Positions 28,021 through 37,466 are shown, numbered from the stretch's first letter. The stretch: DNA of 64,000 nt from Affinundibacterium baiyunense (GCF_018139645.1 NZ_JAGSPM010000004.1:1-64000); one strand, 5' to 3'. Numbers and translations are program-made. Notes: generated by a model not told the origin, from the letters alone.

Positions 28021-29733
28021 TCACTCAAGGATAGAATAAATAGGATAGCGACGCCACTCAGGTTCGTGGAAGCGCTTGCCATTGGCGAAGATAAAACTCA
28101 ATACAGCTTCCTGATTATCTAATAATGAGGGATTAGCGGCTTTCCAAACCGCGAACTTCTCAGCTAACTCAGGTTCCGTCTGCAACATCTCATAGGCACT
28201 ATCTTCAAATACGTAGTCAGAGAATGCTTCTTTCTTCTCTAAGACACTATTAAAGAATCCCCAACGGAAAAAACTGTCATGCGCTTGTGGCTCTAAAGTC
28301 TCGACCGCATAACGCGCATTCGGCTGATTTAGCGATAACAAATAATCTCCAGCTCTGGCATTGATTGTCTGCGTAGTCACCGACAATTCCATCGCATCAT
28401 GAAACATATGTCCTTCATAAGCATTTGCACGCGATTGCACATCCACAATATGATAAGCCTGAACCTGCATACTGCGATCTTCGCTGAGCTTTTCCAACAC
28501 GATACCATTCCATTGTAGACGCTCAATCACTTCACGCCATGCTTGTGAAATCAAATACGCTTTCGGTGTTTTCACCACAACATCTTCGACGAAGTGATCA
28601 AAGTACTCGATATCTTTTTCCCATGCTTGATTACGGTCATAGGATAAACGCATGTAATTCCCGATCTTACTCGGGCTATACACTGCCTGATAGCCTTTAA
28701 AACGGAAGCGTGATGGACGAGAATGATCCGCCCTCCATGTGACAGGCCACTCTTTTTTCTGCGCTGCATTTTGCTTGGCTTCTAGTCGCAAATTTTGAAT
28801 CTGAGCGGCACGCGCAATAGTGAAATCTAACACCACTTCAACCAATGCCCGCATCGAATCATAGCGATCAGCATATGGTTTTAGCATATGCGTTTCTGGC
28901 ATGAAACCAATAGTGTGATGTAATGCGGCAAATCCTGTGGAGAAACGCGGCACTTCTAAAAAATCTTCAATCCCATCGTCGGGAGTCACTTTCACCGGAT
29001 TCACATATGGGCAAGTCGGCCAACCTCGCTGTTCCATCTGCGCGTAAATTTCTGGCAGCATGGTTTCTCTCAAAAATGGCCCTAAACCATCGCCGAGTTT
29101 ATCTGCCTGAGTTTGAATCAAGGTCATTGTGTAGCTGTAGTCTGCACCATTTGAAGTGTGGGTATCAACCATCACATCGGGATCCCACACGGTAAAGAAT
29201 CGATTGAACACTTGCGCAGCCAAGCTATCACACTTCACAAAATCACGGTTCAAATCAAGATTGCGGGCGTTTGCGCGGAAACCAAACATTTCCGGTCCAT
29301 CTTGATTGACGCGCGAAGTATTTTGACGGTTTAAACATCCATCAACGTTATAAATAGGAATAAACAAGAATACCGTTTTCCCCAAAGCAGCGAGACGCTC
29401 AGGCTGAGTACAAAAATCACGTACCAAGGCCATGCAAGCATCGATTCCCTCAGGTTCGCCGGGATGAATGCCATTGTTATTAAAAAAGATGGGACGCCCT
29501 GCCGCTTTTAAAGTTTCGCGATCAAATACAGCATCCGCAGTGATTACGCCTGCATGCATAGGAATGCCGTTATCGGAAACGCCAATTTGCGAAAAATGTA
29601 AAACCTGTGGAAAGTCCTTGGCTAATTTCTCATAAAACGCAATACAAGCATCCCATGTGCTTGTTTGATTTTGATTCCCTAGTTCATAAGGCGTTGGATA
29701 AGATGAATTGGCAGGATGTATTGGCATATTCAT
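28021..29733 (-). CDS. M14 family zinc carboxypeptidase
   Basis: The 570-residue protein contains the M14 metal motif H90-P-G-E93 in NNNGIHPGEPEGIDA, followed by NVDGCLNRQNTSRVNQ and the third-ligand region VDTHTSNGADYSYT. It has no signal peptide, so it is probably cytoplasmic. The C-terminal half is longer than in typical carboxypeptidases and is not recognised. M14 enzymes remove C-terminal residues from peptides; the exact specificity cannot be read here. A 63-residue gene is coupled directly behind it. Confidence 0.88.
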   Translation of the reverse strand: MNMPIHPANSSYPTPYELGNQNQTSTWDACIAFYEKLAKDFPQVLHFSQIGVSDNGIPMHAGVITADAVFDRETLKAAGRPIFFNNNGIHPGEPEGIDACMALVRDFCTQPERLAALGKTVFLFIPIYNVDGCLNRQNTSRVNQDGPEMFGFRANARNLDLNRDFVKCDSLAAQVFNRFFTVWDPDVMVDTHTSNGADYSYTMTLIQTQADKLGDGLGPFLRETMLPEIYAQMEQRGWPTCPYVNPVKVTPDDGIEDFLEVPRFSTGFAALHHTIGFMPETHMLKPYADRYDSMRALVEVVLDFTIARAAQIQNLRLEAKQNAAQKKEWPVTWRADHSRPSRFRFKGYQAVYSPSKIGNYMRLSYDRNQAWEKDIEYFDHFVEDVVVKTPKAYLISQAWREVIERLQWNGIVLEKLSEDRSMQVQAYHIVDVQSRANAYEGHMFHDAMELSVTTQTINARAGDYLLSLNQPNARYAVETLEPQAHDSFFRWGFFNSVLEKKEAFSDYVFEDSAYEMLQTEPELAEKFAVWKAANPSLLDNQEAVLSFIFANGKRFHEPEWRRYPIYSILE

Positions 29734-29855
29734 GAGATTGAGTATTCGATAAAATGAGCGAGATGGGCTGCGATTGTAGCATCGACCCTCCAGAATTTTT
29801 CATGTAATCAAGACCATCCAACCAAACGAAGGCAGCCACATGTCGATCAAAAACT

Positions 29856-30071
29856 ATGCAAACCGATGATTTAATTTCTTTAGTCACAAAAACGATGCCT
29901 TACGGTAAATTTCAAGGTCGCCTACTCGCGGACTTACCTGGCCACTATTTAGGATGGTTTGCTCGTGAAGGATTTCCGCATGGCGAAATCGGCAGGCTGT
30001 TAGAACTGATGTATGAAATTGATCACAATAATTTACGTGAATTACTGACACCACTGAGGAACAATAAATGA
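29856..30071 (+). CDS. DUF3820 family protein
   Basis: The 71-residue protein has the pattern TMPYGKFQGRLLADLPGHYL followed by WFAREGFPHGEIGRLLELM. This is the DUF3820 family, often labelled a putative quorum-sensing-regulated virulence factor. Its function is not established. It is divergent from the M14 peptidase gene and is followed by a long gene-free gap. Confidence 0.88.
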   Translation: MQTDDLISLVTKTMPYGKFQGRLLADLPGHYLGWFAREGFPHGEIGRLLELMYEIDHNNLRELLTPLRNNK

Positions 30072-30324
30072 GAAGCCACGAATAAGGTGAATACCATTGC
30101 CGCTATTAAGCAAAATGCCAACTACGTAAAAAAGTTCAAAAATCAGGAAAAGTATTAGTTAACAATACCCTCAATCTCATCTGCCTATCCCTAATAACTA
30201 TTTTTGGTTTTCTAAGGCTGAACTGAAGACACTCCCTCTCCAGTAACAAACTTTGTGCGCTTCACATGATCAAGTATGAATTCATGCCGAAGTTTGTAAC
30301 TAAACACTAGGAGCAAGCAATAAA

Positions 30325-30363
30325 AATAAGCACGAGAAATACGCACAAGAAATAAGCACTAAA
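30325..30363. repeat. Three tandem copies of a 13-base repeat
   Basis: AATAAGCACGAGA, AATACGCACAAGA and AATAAGCACTAAA follow each other without spacers. Copies differ at one to four positions. The array is short and could be a protein-binding iteron-like site or slippage; neither can be shown here. Confidence 0.6.
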
Positions 30364-30547
30364 AGTAAATTACAAATTTAAGACAATTTACATAGAACTT
30401 AACGAAATGCCGACAGTCTTAGCTCAGCGAATATGTTTGAATGTGAATCTTGTTGCATAAGCTTTAAGCCGACGATTGCAACAAGTAACAAGATAGGTCG
30501 CACCCATTTTTGATAGCTCTTTGACTGATCATAAAGAACCACTGATG

Positions 30548-30619
30548 TACAGAGACACACACCTACCTGTGAAAAAACAAGATACTCCCCTCCGTCTTGT
30601 AATTTCGTGTGTCTCTGTA
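30548..30619. mobile_element. 72-bp miniature inverted-repeat element with 6-bp direct repeats
   Basis: TACAGAGACACAC (30548-30560) is the exact reverse complement of GTGTGTCTCTGTA (30607-30619). The element is flanked directly by CTGATG on both sides (30542-30547 and 30620-30625), as expected for a target-site duplication. An inner ACAAGA/TCTTGT dyad lies in the centre. It cannot encode a transposase, so it would be non-autonomous. I do not recognise the parent family. Confidence 0.6.
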
Positions 30620-30743
30620 CTGATGGGGTTTATTAAATAGAAATCAATAGAATTTCTAATCTGCATATCGTGGCGAGATAGTAGCGTCACAGTAGCCTTA
30701 TAGCTACATCTTAGCAGCACCTTCGCCGCAACCTCACAGCTCT

Positions 30744-30781
30744 CTTCCAACTTATTTGCGACTTACTTCCAACTTATTTGC
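30744..30781. repeat. 16-base direct repeat, two copies 22 bases apart
   Basis: CTTCCAACTTATTTGC occurs at 30744-30759 and 30766-30781 with six bases between. It lies just past the stop codon of the TAXI gene on the minus strand. No function is evident. Confidence 0.6.
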
Positions 30782-30808
30782 AATTTTTTCGCTGCAAATA
30801 ATATTCGC

Positions 30809-32128
30809 TCAAACACCATTCTGAACGCGCTTACGGACAAATTGTATATGGCTTCGCAAGCCATATAGCTCTTCCGCATAAGCTAAAGGAATAGAAATAT
30901 GATTCACTTTATTTTCGATTTCATTGAGCCTTTGTAATTGCTGTTGCGCGATTTGTTGCCTTTGCTCAGGCGATGCTTCATCTAGCGCATGTTCTACCGA
31001 GCGCAATTGCCCATACCAGCGATAGATACGCGAGCGCACACGCCATACATATAACGGAGGAATAATTTTCGATAGTGGTAACGCCAATGCTCCAAAGGCG
31101 ATGAACAAGACCCACATACGCTCCAAGAAATTCGACATCCAAAAACTCAGATATCGCTGCAAAAATGGAGGTCCACTCTTATAAAATTTTTCAGCCTGCG
31201 GCTCTACTGTAATTTCGGTGTACCGATCAGATGGAAATTCGCCCTGCTTACTAAACCAATTTGCGCCACCATGAATTTTCTTGGCAGCTTGCAAAAACAA
31301 ACTGATTAAAGCTGGATGCAAACTTTCATGCGCGACCAAGGTCGCGGTCGGTGAAATCAAATGATAATCGCGTGAAGGAATATCTCTTCCCATATCGACA
31401 ATGCCACGTGGCAGCACCACATGCGACAAGAATGGAAATCGACGGGTATATGCTTCTGCCTGTACGAAATCAAATAACTTGACACCTGGCGTTTGTAATA
31501 GCATTTGAATCAATTGTGAATCCGATGCCGAACTCATTACCAACACATCGATCTGTTCATTTACAAATGCAACGGTCGCTGGTGTGCTCTCCAATTGATG
31601 TATCTCTAATTGATTTTCATCCAGATTATTCACCGACAATAGCTGTTGAAATAAACGTCGCACGCCAAATCCATCAGGGCCAACATTCACACGCTTAGCT
31701 TTGAACTCGGCTAAGCTCGTGACTTCTTTTTTACCTCGATAAAATATCCAGATCGGTTCATAAAATAAACTACCTAAAGAAATCAAACCTTTTTCTTGGG
31801 CATCTTTCTCTGTGGTTGAGCCACTCTGCACAAAGCCAATGTCAATCTTTGAATCTAAGTCAGCGATGTGTTGAAGATTTTCTTGCGATCCTTGCGATTT
31901 GTGAATACGCAAGGTAATTTGGTTCTGCGCTAATTCATCTGCATACTGCTTTGCAAAGCGTTCGTAAGCGCTATTTTCCTGACCCGCACTAAAGTCCAAT
32001 GTTCTACCCGGTGCAGGGTCAACCACATAATATGCTGCCAGTATCACGGCAATAATCATCAGCGCAATCGGGCCAAATGCAATCAAGGCATCTTTGGTAG
32101 AAATCAGCGTAAATTTAATTTTAGGCAT
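30809..32128 (-). CDS. TAXI-family solute-binding protein with two membrane anchors (orphan)
   Basis: The 439-residue protein has an N-terminal membrane segment (about 17-36) and a TAXI/NMT1-like periplasmic binding domain (about 45-320, with IDIGFVQSGST and VNVGPDGFGVRRLF). A second membrane segment follows (about 335-357), then a cytoplasmic helical tail of about 80 residues. TAXI proteins normally deliver ligands to a TRAP permease, but no DctM/DctQ-type gene is nearby. The anchored form with a cytoplasmic tail suggests a sensor or permease-independent role; that is inference. Confidence 0.82.
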   Translation of the reverse strand: MPKIKFTLISTKDALIAFGPIALMIIAVILAAYYVVDPAPGRTLDFSAGQENSAYERFAKQYADELAQNQITLRIHKSQGSQENLQHIADLDSKIDIGFVQSGSTTEKDAQEKGLISLGSLFYEPIWIFYRGKKEVTSLAEFKAKRVNVGPDGFGVRRLFQQLLSVNNLDENQLEIHQLESTPATVAFVNEQIDVLVMSSASDSQLIQMLLQTPGVKLFDFVQAEAYTRRFPFLSHVVLPRGIVDMGRDIPSRDYHLISPTATLVAHESLHPALISLFLQAAKKIHGGANWFSKQGEFPSDRYTEITVEPQAEKFYKSGPPFLQRYLSFWMSNFLERMWVLFIAFGALALPLSKIIPPLYVWRVRSRIYRWYGQLRSVEHALDEASPEQRQQIAQQQLQRLNEIENKVNHISIPLAYAEELYGLRSHIQFVRKRVQNGV

Positions 32129-32183
32129 CGTTTATAAAAACCAAGTTGATATGATCCATTTGATCCGATTGATCCAAGCGATT

Positions 32184-32975
32184 TCACGACCCTAGTTTTT
32201 GGTACTCTGATTGAAATTGATCTAAACCTTGCAACATGTCTGCAAATGCTAATTGCACTTGCGTTGGATCGCCTTTAACGCCTAACTCAATATGTCGTCG
32301 CATTGTGTCAGTTCCAACACTGGGCAAACTAAACACTTTGATTAATGGATAACGCGATTCAAGTTCTTCCATCATCGGCGTTAATAAGGATTCTGCAACT
32401 TCGAATACTAATACCGCTTTTTCATCAGAGGCCTGTTGATGAAATAGATGTGCGTAGTGTGTATCCAACACCCAAGCTATCATCGGCCACGCCATTACTG
32501 GAAACCCTGGCACAAAATAGTGCTGCTGTATGGCAAAGCCAGGAATTTTATTGAATGGATTAGGGATAATATCGGCACCTTCAGGAAACTCGCCCATTTT
32601 CAATCGATGCAAATTGTCGGGGCTACTGAGATCAAGCGCATGTTCAGATCCTACATGCATTTCGGTAATGCGCTCTTGAATAAGTTTCTTTGCTTCTGGA
32701 TGCAAGACTATCGGCAATCCCAAAGCTGCTGCCGCACACTGGCGAGTATGATCGTCAGGCGTCGCACCAATCCCACCGGTACTAAAAACAATATCACCGC
32801 TGGCGAAGCTACGCTTGAGTAGATTGGTGATTCGAACGCGATCATCGCCAACATATTCAGCCCAATCCAAGCTCAAGCCACGTTCCTTCAGAATCTCAAT
32901 CACTTTAGGTAAATGTTGATCTATCCTTTTGCCAGAAAGAATTTCATCGCCAATAATAATTAAACCAATTCCCAT
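32184..32975 (-). CDS. CinA-like / molybdopterin-binding domain protein
   Basis: The 263-residue protein consists of a MoCF-type nucleotide/pterin-binding domain, with GLIIIGDEILSGKR at the N terminus and FSTGGIGATPDDHTRQ near residue 65. It resembles the N-terminal half of competence/damage-inducible protein CinA and lacks the C-terminal amidohydrolase (PncC) part. The biochemical role is uncertain. The ATG at 32975 is chosen because it lies about 7 bases from AGGAG, which overlaps the stop region of the EI24 gene; a GTG at 32978 and an out-of-frame ATG at 32980 are closer but less suitable. Confidence 0.85.
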   Translation of the reverse strand: MGIGLIIIGDEILSGKRIDQHLPKVIEILKERGLSLDWAEYVGDDRVRITNLLKRSFASGDIVFSTGGIGATPDDHTRQCAAAALGLPIVLHPEAKKLIQERITEMHVGSEHALDLSSPDNLHRLKMGEFPEGADIIPNPFNKIPGFAIQQHYFVPGFPVMAWPMIAWVLDTHYAHLFHQQASDEKAVLVFEVAESLLTPMMEELESRYPLIKVFSLPSVGTDTMRRHIELGVKGDPTQVQLAFADMLQGLDQFQSEYQKLGS

Positions 32976-32984
32976 CACATACTC

Positions 32985-33851
32985 CTAAACCTGTGAATTA
33001 TTTTGTGCATTAATACCAACCGCTAGCCTCATATCTGGTGCAGATGCTTGACGTAAGTCTTGTAGTGCACGCAAACAAAAATGTTGGTACCACAAGCCAG
33101 TAAAAATAAAAATCAAGAGATAAACCCAAATAGCCATGCTGGCGATGATAGGGAAGAAAAATAAATGCGCCACAGAAATCGCACTTCCCAGCCATAGCAT
33201 GGATGGCAAAGAACTAAACCACCCGGCAATCAAACCAATTAATAAAAGCGAACCGCGATGTTTCGACACAATTTGTTGACGTTCTTCTGGCTCGGCAAAC
33301 ATCGCCAATGCATCATAGCTCATGACACGGTAGGTTAACCATCCCCACAGTAAGGGCTGCACAAAGACATAAATTGGTGGGATAAAAATCAGTGGCAAAG
33401 TGATTACCCAGCCCAACACAAATAGAAAAACCGAGCCCAATGAAAAGCCAAAGCTGCGTAAAAATGAAGCACCATATCGTTTTTCTAATGAGGGAAAATC
33501 TCTTTCTCCTACGTGTTTAGAAATGACTGGCATAATCAAGACGCCGATAAACAGTAAATTGCTAATGATCACTACAGGTAGCAGCACCCACATCGCCAAT
33601 AAGGGAATCACCACGGTTTTTAATGCCAATAAACCCAGTGAATTCAACACCTGTGCTGCACTCGAATAGGCCTCGTTTGCCGCAAAATAGGATTGAAAAA
33701 AGTCAATCACCGCTTGCAAACGCCAAGCCATTAATCCCCCCCACAGCAATAGAGAAATAATCAATGGAATTATGCTCAACAAGATTATTTTGAAGCGAAA
33801 CTGCGTCGCAAAAGCTTGCGCCCAAGATCGCATCAGTGCGGATAAATTCAT
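32985..33851 (-). CDS. EI24/CysZ-like integral membrane protein
   Basis: The 288-residue protein starts MNLSALMRSWAQAFATQFRF and contains about six hydrophobic segments, with the loop WLTYRVMSYDALAMFAEPEER typical of EI24 domain (PF07264) proteins. CysZ members carry sulfate; the general substrate of this subgroup is unknown. The ATG at 33851 follows AAAGGTAATTGC and is preferred over an upstream in-frame codon at 33881. It is closely followed by the CinA-like gene, so they are probably co-transcribed. Confidence 0.83.
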   Translation of the reverse strand: MNLSALMRSWAQAFATQFRFKIILLSIIPLIISLLLWGGLMAWRLQAVIDFFQSYFAANEAYSSAAQVLNSLGLLALKTVVIPLLAMWVLLPVVIISNLLFIGVLIMPVISKHVGERDFPSLEKRYGASFLRSFGFSLGSVFLFVLGWVITLPLIFIPPIYVFVQPLLWGWLTYRVMSYDALAMFAEPEERQQIVSKHRGSLLLIGLIAGWFSSLPSMLWLGSAISVAHLFFFPIIASMAIWVYLLIFIFTGLWYQHFCLRALQDLRQASAPDMRLAVGINAQNNSQV

Positions 33852-33999
33852 GCAATTACCTTTATAAACAGAGGACAACACAGACAGGTATTCTACCTTG
33901 CATTAACAATATAGACACATGCACAAAGATACAAAGACCTAGGCTTTTGATCTACAATTGCGCCACCTATTTTTCATTACTCTTATTCAAGGATCAATT

Positions 34000-34356
34000 A
34001 TGTCTTCTATAACTACTGTCAGCGGTCTGCAATACGAAGATAAAGTCGAAGGTAGCGGCGCGGAAGCCACTGCTGGTAAAAACGTCGAAGTACATTACAC
34101 AGGCTGGTTGCAAAACCCAGACGGTAGCGCCGGCAAAAAATTTGATTCAAGCAAAGACCGCGGCCAGCCATTTGAATTTGCACTTGGCGCTGGTCAAGTA
34201 ATTAAAGGTTGGGATGAAGGCGTACAAGGAATGAAAGTTGGCGGGACTCGCTTACTAACGATTCCATCCGCCCTAGGCTACGGACCACGCGGTGCAGGCG
34301 GCGTGATTCCACCAAACGCAACTTTAATTTTTGAAGTTGAATTACTGGGCGTATAA
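34000..34356 (+). CDS. FKBP-type peptidyl-prolyl cis-trans isomerase
   Basis: This 118-residue single-domain FKBP catalyses proline isomerisation in protein folding. The core is recognised by [45 protein letters not shown] and [21 protein letters not shown]. There is no signal peptide, so it acts in the cytoplasm. The ATG at 34000 follows AAGGATCAATT; an upstream in-frame codon at 33958 only adds a hydrophobic leader-like run and is less likely. A strong terminator follows. Confidence 0.93.
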   Translation: MSSITTVSGLQYEDKVEGSGAEATAGKNVEVHYTGWLQNPDGSAGKKFDSSKDRGQPFEFALGAGQVIKGWDEGVQGMKVGGTRLLTIPSALGYGPRGAGGVIPPNATLIFEVELLGV

Positions 34357-34374
34357 ACTCTCGCTCACTAACAT

Positions 34375-34413
34375 AAAAAATGGCTGCTTCTTTTACGAGA
34401 AGCAGCCATTTTT
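34375..34413. terminator. Intrinsic terminator after the FKBP gene (bidirectional form)
   Basis: TGGCTGCTTCT and AGAAGCAGCCA form an 11-bp stem with a 6-base loop. An A-run lies before it and a T-run after it. Confidence 0.88.
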
Positions 34414-34494
34414 ACTTAAAGATTACAGATTCAATCATGTGCAACTTAGAGAAGATGCCTAAACATCGCTAAATTTGATGAGCAATCGCGCTGA

Positions 34495-34824
34495 TTATTT
34501 AAACGGACTACTACTATTTAAAGGCGTTCCTTTTTTGGCGCATGTTGGTGGATTCGTCATGCCAAAACTCAGCAAATTACCACCATTGATCACGCAATTA
34601 TATTCACCGCCATTTGCTTTAACTGCGACATAAGTATTGGTGCCATCGACGTGTTTATTCACTACCACGACATCATTTGGCTGCACGCCTAAGGCACCTG
34701 CAGTCTTCGTCTTTACATCGTCATCTGAGAGCATATTTGTTTTTGTCGCAATCGTATTACATGCTGACAATGACAGCACCAAAGCTGTCATCAGTACACT
34801 GGTTTTTACGCGCTTGCTAGTCAT
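34495..34824 (-). CDS. Small lipoprotein of unknown function
   Basis: The 109-residue protein has a lipoprotein signal with the lipobox LSAC at about residues 19-22. The mature part contains DDVKTKTAGALGVQPNDVVV and two later Cys residues (YNCVI and PTCAKK) that could form a disulfide. A location in the cell envelope is inferred. The family is not recognised. An AGGAGGAAT ribosome-binding site precedes the start. Confidence 0.78.
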   Translation of the reverse strand: MTSKRVKTSVLMTALVLSLSACNTIATKTNMLSDDDVKTKTAGALGVQPNDVVVVNKHVDGTNTYVAVKANGGEYNCVINGGNLLSFGMTNPPTCAKKGTPLNSSSPFK

Positions 34825-35068
34825 TGATTCCTCCTAAAAAATAACAAAAAAGAATCATCACTATACATATCAAATTATTCTTAAATTAAACAAATACTTC
34901 TCAAAGCGTATAGAAAGTGTATCTATTTAATAAAAGTAAAATGCATTTAATGAATAGCAATTTATGATTAGCAATTAGCGCTCAGCACAAACTTTCCTTA
35001 ACTTAATACAATGACAACCAGGCTACGGCGAATGCAACGGCACCAACAAACGATCAAGACGCGATCGA

Positions 35069-35674
35069 CTACTCCTTGATAAAGTGCTCGCGATAGTATT
35101 TCAATTCCTCAATGGATTCGATGATGTCAGCTAAGGCAGTATGTTTTTGATGTTTTTTAAAGCCACTTGCTAAGGCTGGCTTCCAGCGACGACACAATTC
35201 TTTCAAGGTCGACACATCGAGATTTCGATAATGGAAAAACTCCTCCAACTTTGGCATACCGCGGAACATAAAGCGACGATCTTGGCAAATTGTGTTACCG
35301 CACATCGGTGATTTTCCTGCTGGAACATACGCTTTCAAAAAGCTAATCAAGGCCTTTTCAGCGTCTGCTTCGGTAATCGTCGATGCTTTAACTCGATCAA
35401 TCAGTCCCGAGCGACCATGCGTACCTTTGTTCCAAGCATCCATTTTATTCAAAACTTCATCTGATTGATGAATCGCAAATACGGGGCCTTCAGCCAATAC
35501 GTTTAACTGCATATCGGTCACAACCACCGCAATTTCGATAATTTTATCGTTGTCGGGATCTAAGCCAGTCATTTCCATATCGACCCAAATTAGATTCATC
35601 TCGTTTGGCTTAGCTGGTTTCACCGCGCTTGCTGTTGTGGTTTCATTTACTTCGATATTGCTCTCTTGTGACAT
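35069..35674 (-). CDS. orn: Oligoribonuclease
   Basis: Orn degrades short RNA oligonucleotides, including the pGpG produced from cyclic di-GMP, and is usually essential. The DEDDh exonuclease core is visible in [19 protein letters not shown] (D32, E34), in CQDRRFMF, and in [11 protein letters not shown] near the C terminus. The 201-residue product has about 25 extra N-terminal residues compared with standard Orn. The extended start at 35674 is supported by AGGAAGAATT immediately before it, whereas the internal Met26 has no good site. Confidence 0.94.
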   Translation of the reverse strand: MSQESNIEVNETTTASAVKPAKPNEMNLIWVDMEMTGLDPDNDKIIEIAVVVTDMQLNVLAEGPVFAIHQSDEVLNKMDAWNKGTHGRSGLIDRVKASTITEADAEKALISFLKAYVPAGKSPMCGNTICQDRRFMFRGMPKLEEFFHYRNLDVSTLKELCRRWKPALASGFKKHQKHTALADIIESIEELKYYREHFIKE

Positions 35675-35776
35675 AATTCTTCCTAGACGCTAATTTGCTT
35701 AATTTCTCAAAATAAACAAAAGCTTAATTTTGAGATAACTAACTTCACTATTTTTCTGATAAAGCAGCATTTTCCC

Positions 35777-37048
35777 ATGAATTCATACACGTTTTCGGTT
35801 TTATTCATTGTTTTTCTTGGCATCACGGTTAGCCTGCAATTCTGGTTGTCGTCTCGCCAGCTGCGTCATGTCAGCAAACATCGCGCAGAAGTTCCTGCAG
35901 AATTTAAAGAAAAGATTGCACTAGATGCACATCAAAAGGCTGCCGACTATACGATCGCAAAAACCAAGTTTGGCCTTCTATCTTTATTTTTTAGTGTCAT
36001 CGTGCTGTTAGGCTTTACCCTGTTCGGCGGACTGCAACTAATGTCATTGAGTCTTTATCGCTGGCTAGGCGATGGCATGACTTATCAACTGGGCTTAATC
36101 GCCGCCTTTGCACTGATCAGTGGCGCATTAGATTTGCCATTTGACCTGTATCGCCAATTTGTGTTGGAAGAAAAATTTGGCTTCAATAAAATGAATTTAA
36201 AATTATTCATCAGTGACTTAATCAAAGGCAGTTTAATCGGCGCTGCGATTGGTCTGCCTTTAGTCTGGGTAGTGATCACCCTTATGGATAAATCGGGCGA
36301 TTTGTGGTGGTTATATGCTTGGTTAGTGTGGACTGGTTTTCAACTCTTAATGATGCTAATTTTCCCGACCTGGATCGCGCCTTTGTTCAATAAATTTACA
36401 CCTTTGGCGGATGACAGTTTACGTCAACGTATAGAAGGCTTGATGCAACGTGTTGGCTTTGCCTCTAGCGGTTTATTTGTGATGGATGGTTCTAAACGTA
36501 GCGCGCACGGCAATGCTTACTTTTCAGGCTTTGGCAAAACCAAGCGCATCGTTTTCTTCGATACACTCATTGCAAGATTAGCGCCACAAGAAGTCGAAGC
36601 AGTACTAGCACATGAGCTTGGGCATTTCAAACTCAAACATATTATTAAAAGAATGATAGTGATGTTCCTTGTTTCACTTGGATTCTTAGCTCTGCTGGGA
36701 TACTTAAAACAACAAGTTTGGTTCTTTACAGGTTTAGGCGTTGATCCAATTTTGTTCTCGTCCTCCAACAATGCCATGGCATTAATTTTGTTTATGCTGA
36801 CCTTGCCGGTGTTCACATTTGTACTGTCGCCATTAACATCGATTAGTTCACGTAAACATGAGTTTGAAGCAGACGCTTTTGCAGTGAAACACACTAATGC
36901 AGGCGATTTAGTTTCAGCGCTTGTCAAATTGTATGAAGACAATGCGTCAACACTGACTCCTGATCCAATACACTCCGCTTTCTATGACTCGCATCCACCC
37001 GCGTCTATTAGAATCGCGCACTTGCACCAGCAAGCGAAACTAGCATAA
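35777..37048 (+). CDS. M48 family zinc metalloprotease (Ste24/CAAX-protease-like)
   Basis: The 423-residue protein has several membrane segments and the active site H279-E-L-G-H283 in VLAHELGHFKLKH. The third ligand is within RKHEFEADAFA. The DSHPPASIRIAHL block near the end is typical of bacterial M48A proteases related to yeast Ste24. It is an inner-membrane endopeptidase; its substrates are not predictable. The gene is divergent from orn and lies upstream of the pterin dehydratase gene. Confidence 0.9.
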   Translation: MNSYTFSVLFIVFLGITVSLQFWLSSRQLRHVSKHRAEVPAEFKEKIALDAHQKAADYTIAKTKFGLLSLFFSVIVLLGFTLFGGLQLMSLSLYRWLGDGMTYQLGLIAAFALISGALDLPFDLYRQFVLEEKFGFNKMNLKLFISDLIKGSLIGAAIGLPLVWVVITLMDKSGDLWWLYAWLVWTGFQLLMMLIFPTWIAPLFNKFTPLADDSLRQRIEGLMQRVGFASSGLFVMDGSKRSAHGNAYFSGFGKTKRIVFFDTLIARLAPQEVEAVLAHELGHFKLKHIIKRMIVMFLVSLGFLALLGYLKQQVWFFTGLGVDPILFSSSNNAMALILFMLTLPVFTFVLSPLTSISSRKHEFEADAFAVKHTNAGDLVSALVKLYEDNASTLTPDPIHSAFYDSHPPASIRIAHLHQQAKLA

Positions 37049-37110
37049 TTTACTAACTGCAATTAGCGTGAAACAAACTATTTTCCGAACGACTTAATCA
37101 AAACTCGCAT

Positions 37111-37458
37111 ATGAAAACTTCTGATCTCTTAGCAAAAAAATCAGCGCACACTGAAATCGGCTTACAAGAACAAGAACTGCCGACTTACTTTGCAGCGACA
37201 CCAGGTTGGACACAAGATGGTCCGCGCATTGTCAAAACCTATAACTTCAAAAATTATTACGAAACACTCGCTTTCGTCAACGCGATTGCTTACACCATTC
37301 ATGAAGAAGACCATCATCCTGAATTAGTCGTCACCTATAATCGCTGTGTCGTCAAATTTGATACGCATACTGTCAATGGTGGAAAAGGTGGCATCTCTGA
37401 AAATGACTTCATTTGTGCAGCAAAAATCGATGTAATTTTTACGCAGACCTTCGGTTGA
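37111..37458 (+). CDS. 4a-hydroxytetrahydrobiopterin dehydratase
   Basis: The 115-residue protein is a pterin-4-alpha-carbinolamine dehydratase (PCD/PhhB family). It recycles the pterin cofactor of aromatic amino acid hydroxylases. The key block is [18 protein letters not shown], with the conserved catalytic His pair, followed by [11 protein letters not shown] and [14 protein letters not shown]. No phenylalanine hydroxylase gene is adjacent. The next gene, rsgA, starts eight bases after its stop. Confidence 0.92.
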   Translation: MKTSDLLAKKSAHTEIGLQEQELPTYFAATPGWTQDGPRIVKTYNFKNYYETLAFVNAIAYTIHEEDHHPELVVTYNRCVVKFDTHTVNGGKGGISENDFICAAKIDVIFTQTFG

Positions 37459-37466
37459 TTCACCGC

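Larger units (their letters stand above)
30072..30808. other. Gene-free, repeat-rich intergenic region
   Basis: This gap of 737 bases shows no convincing coding frame on either strand. It holds three 13-base tandem repeats (30325-30363), a 72-bp mini-element with inverted ends (30548-30619), and a 16-base direct repeat (30744-30781). There is also a dyad AAACTT/AAGTTT around 30248-30295. The density of small repeats suggests repeated insertion or recombination. Confidence 0.6.

Noticed and set aside
30529-30750. Open frame of 73 residues on the minus strand in the repeat-rich gap
   Set aside because: It crosses the 72-bp inverted-repeat element, has no good ribosome-binding site and no recognisable domain.
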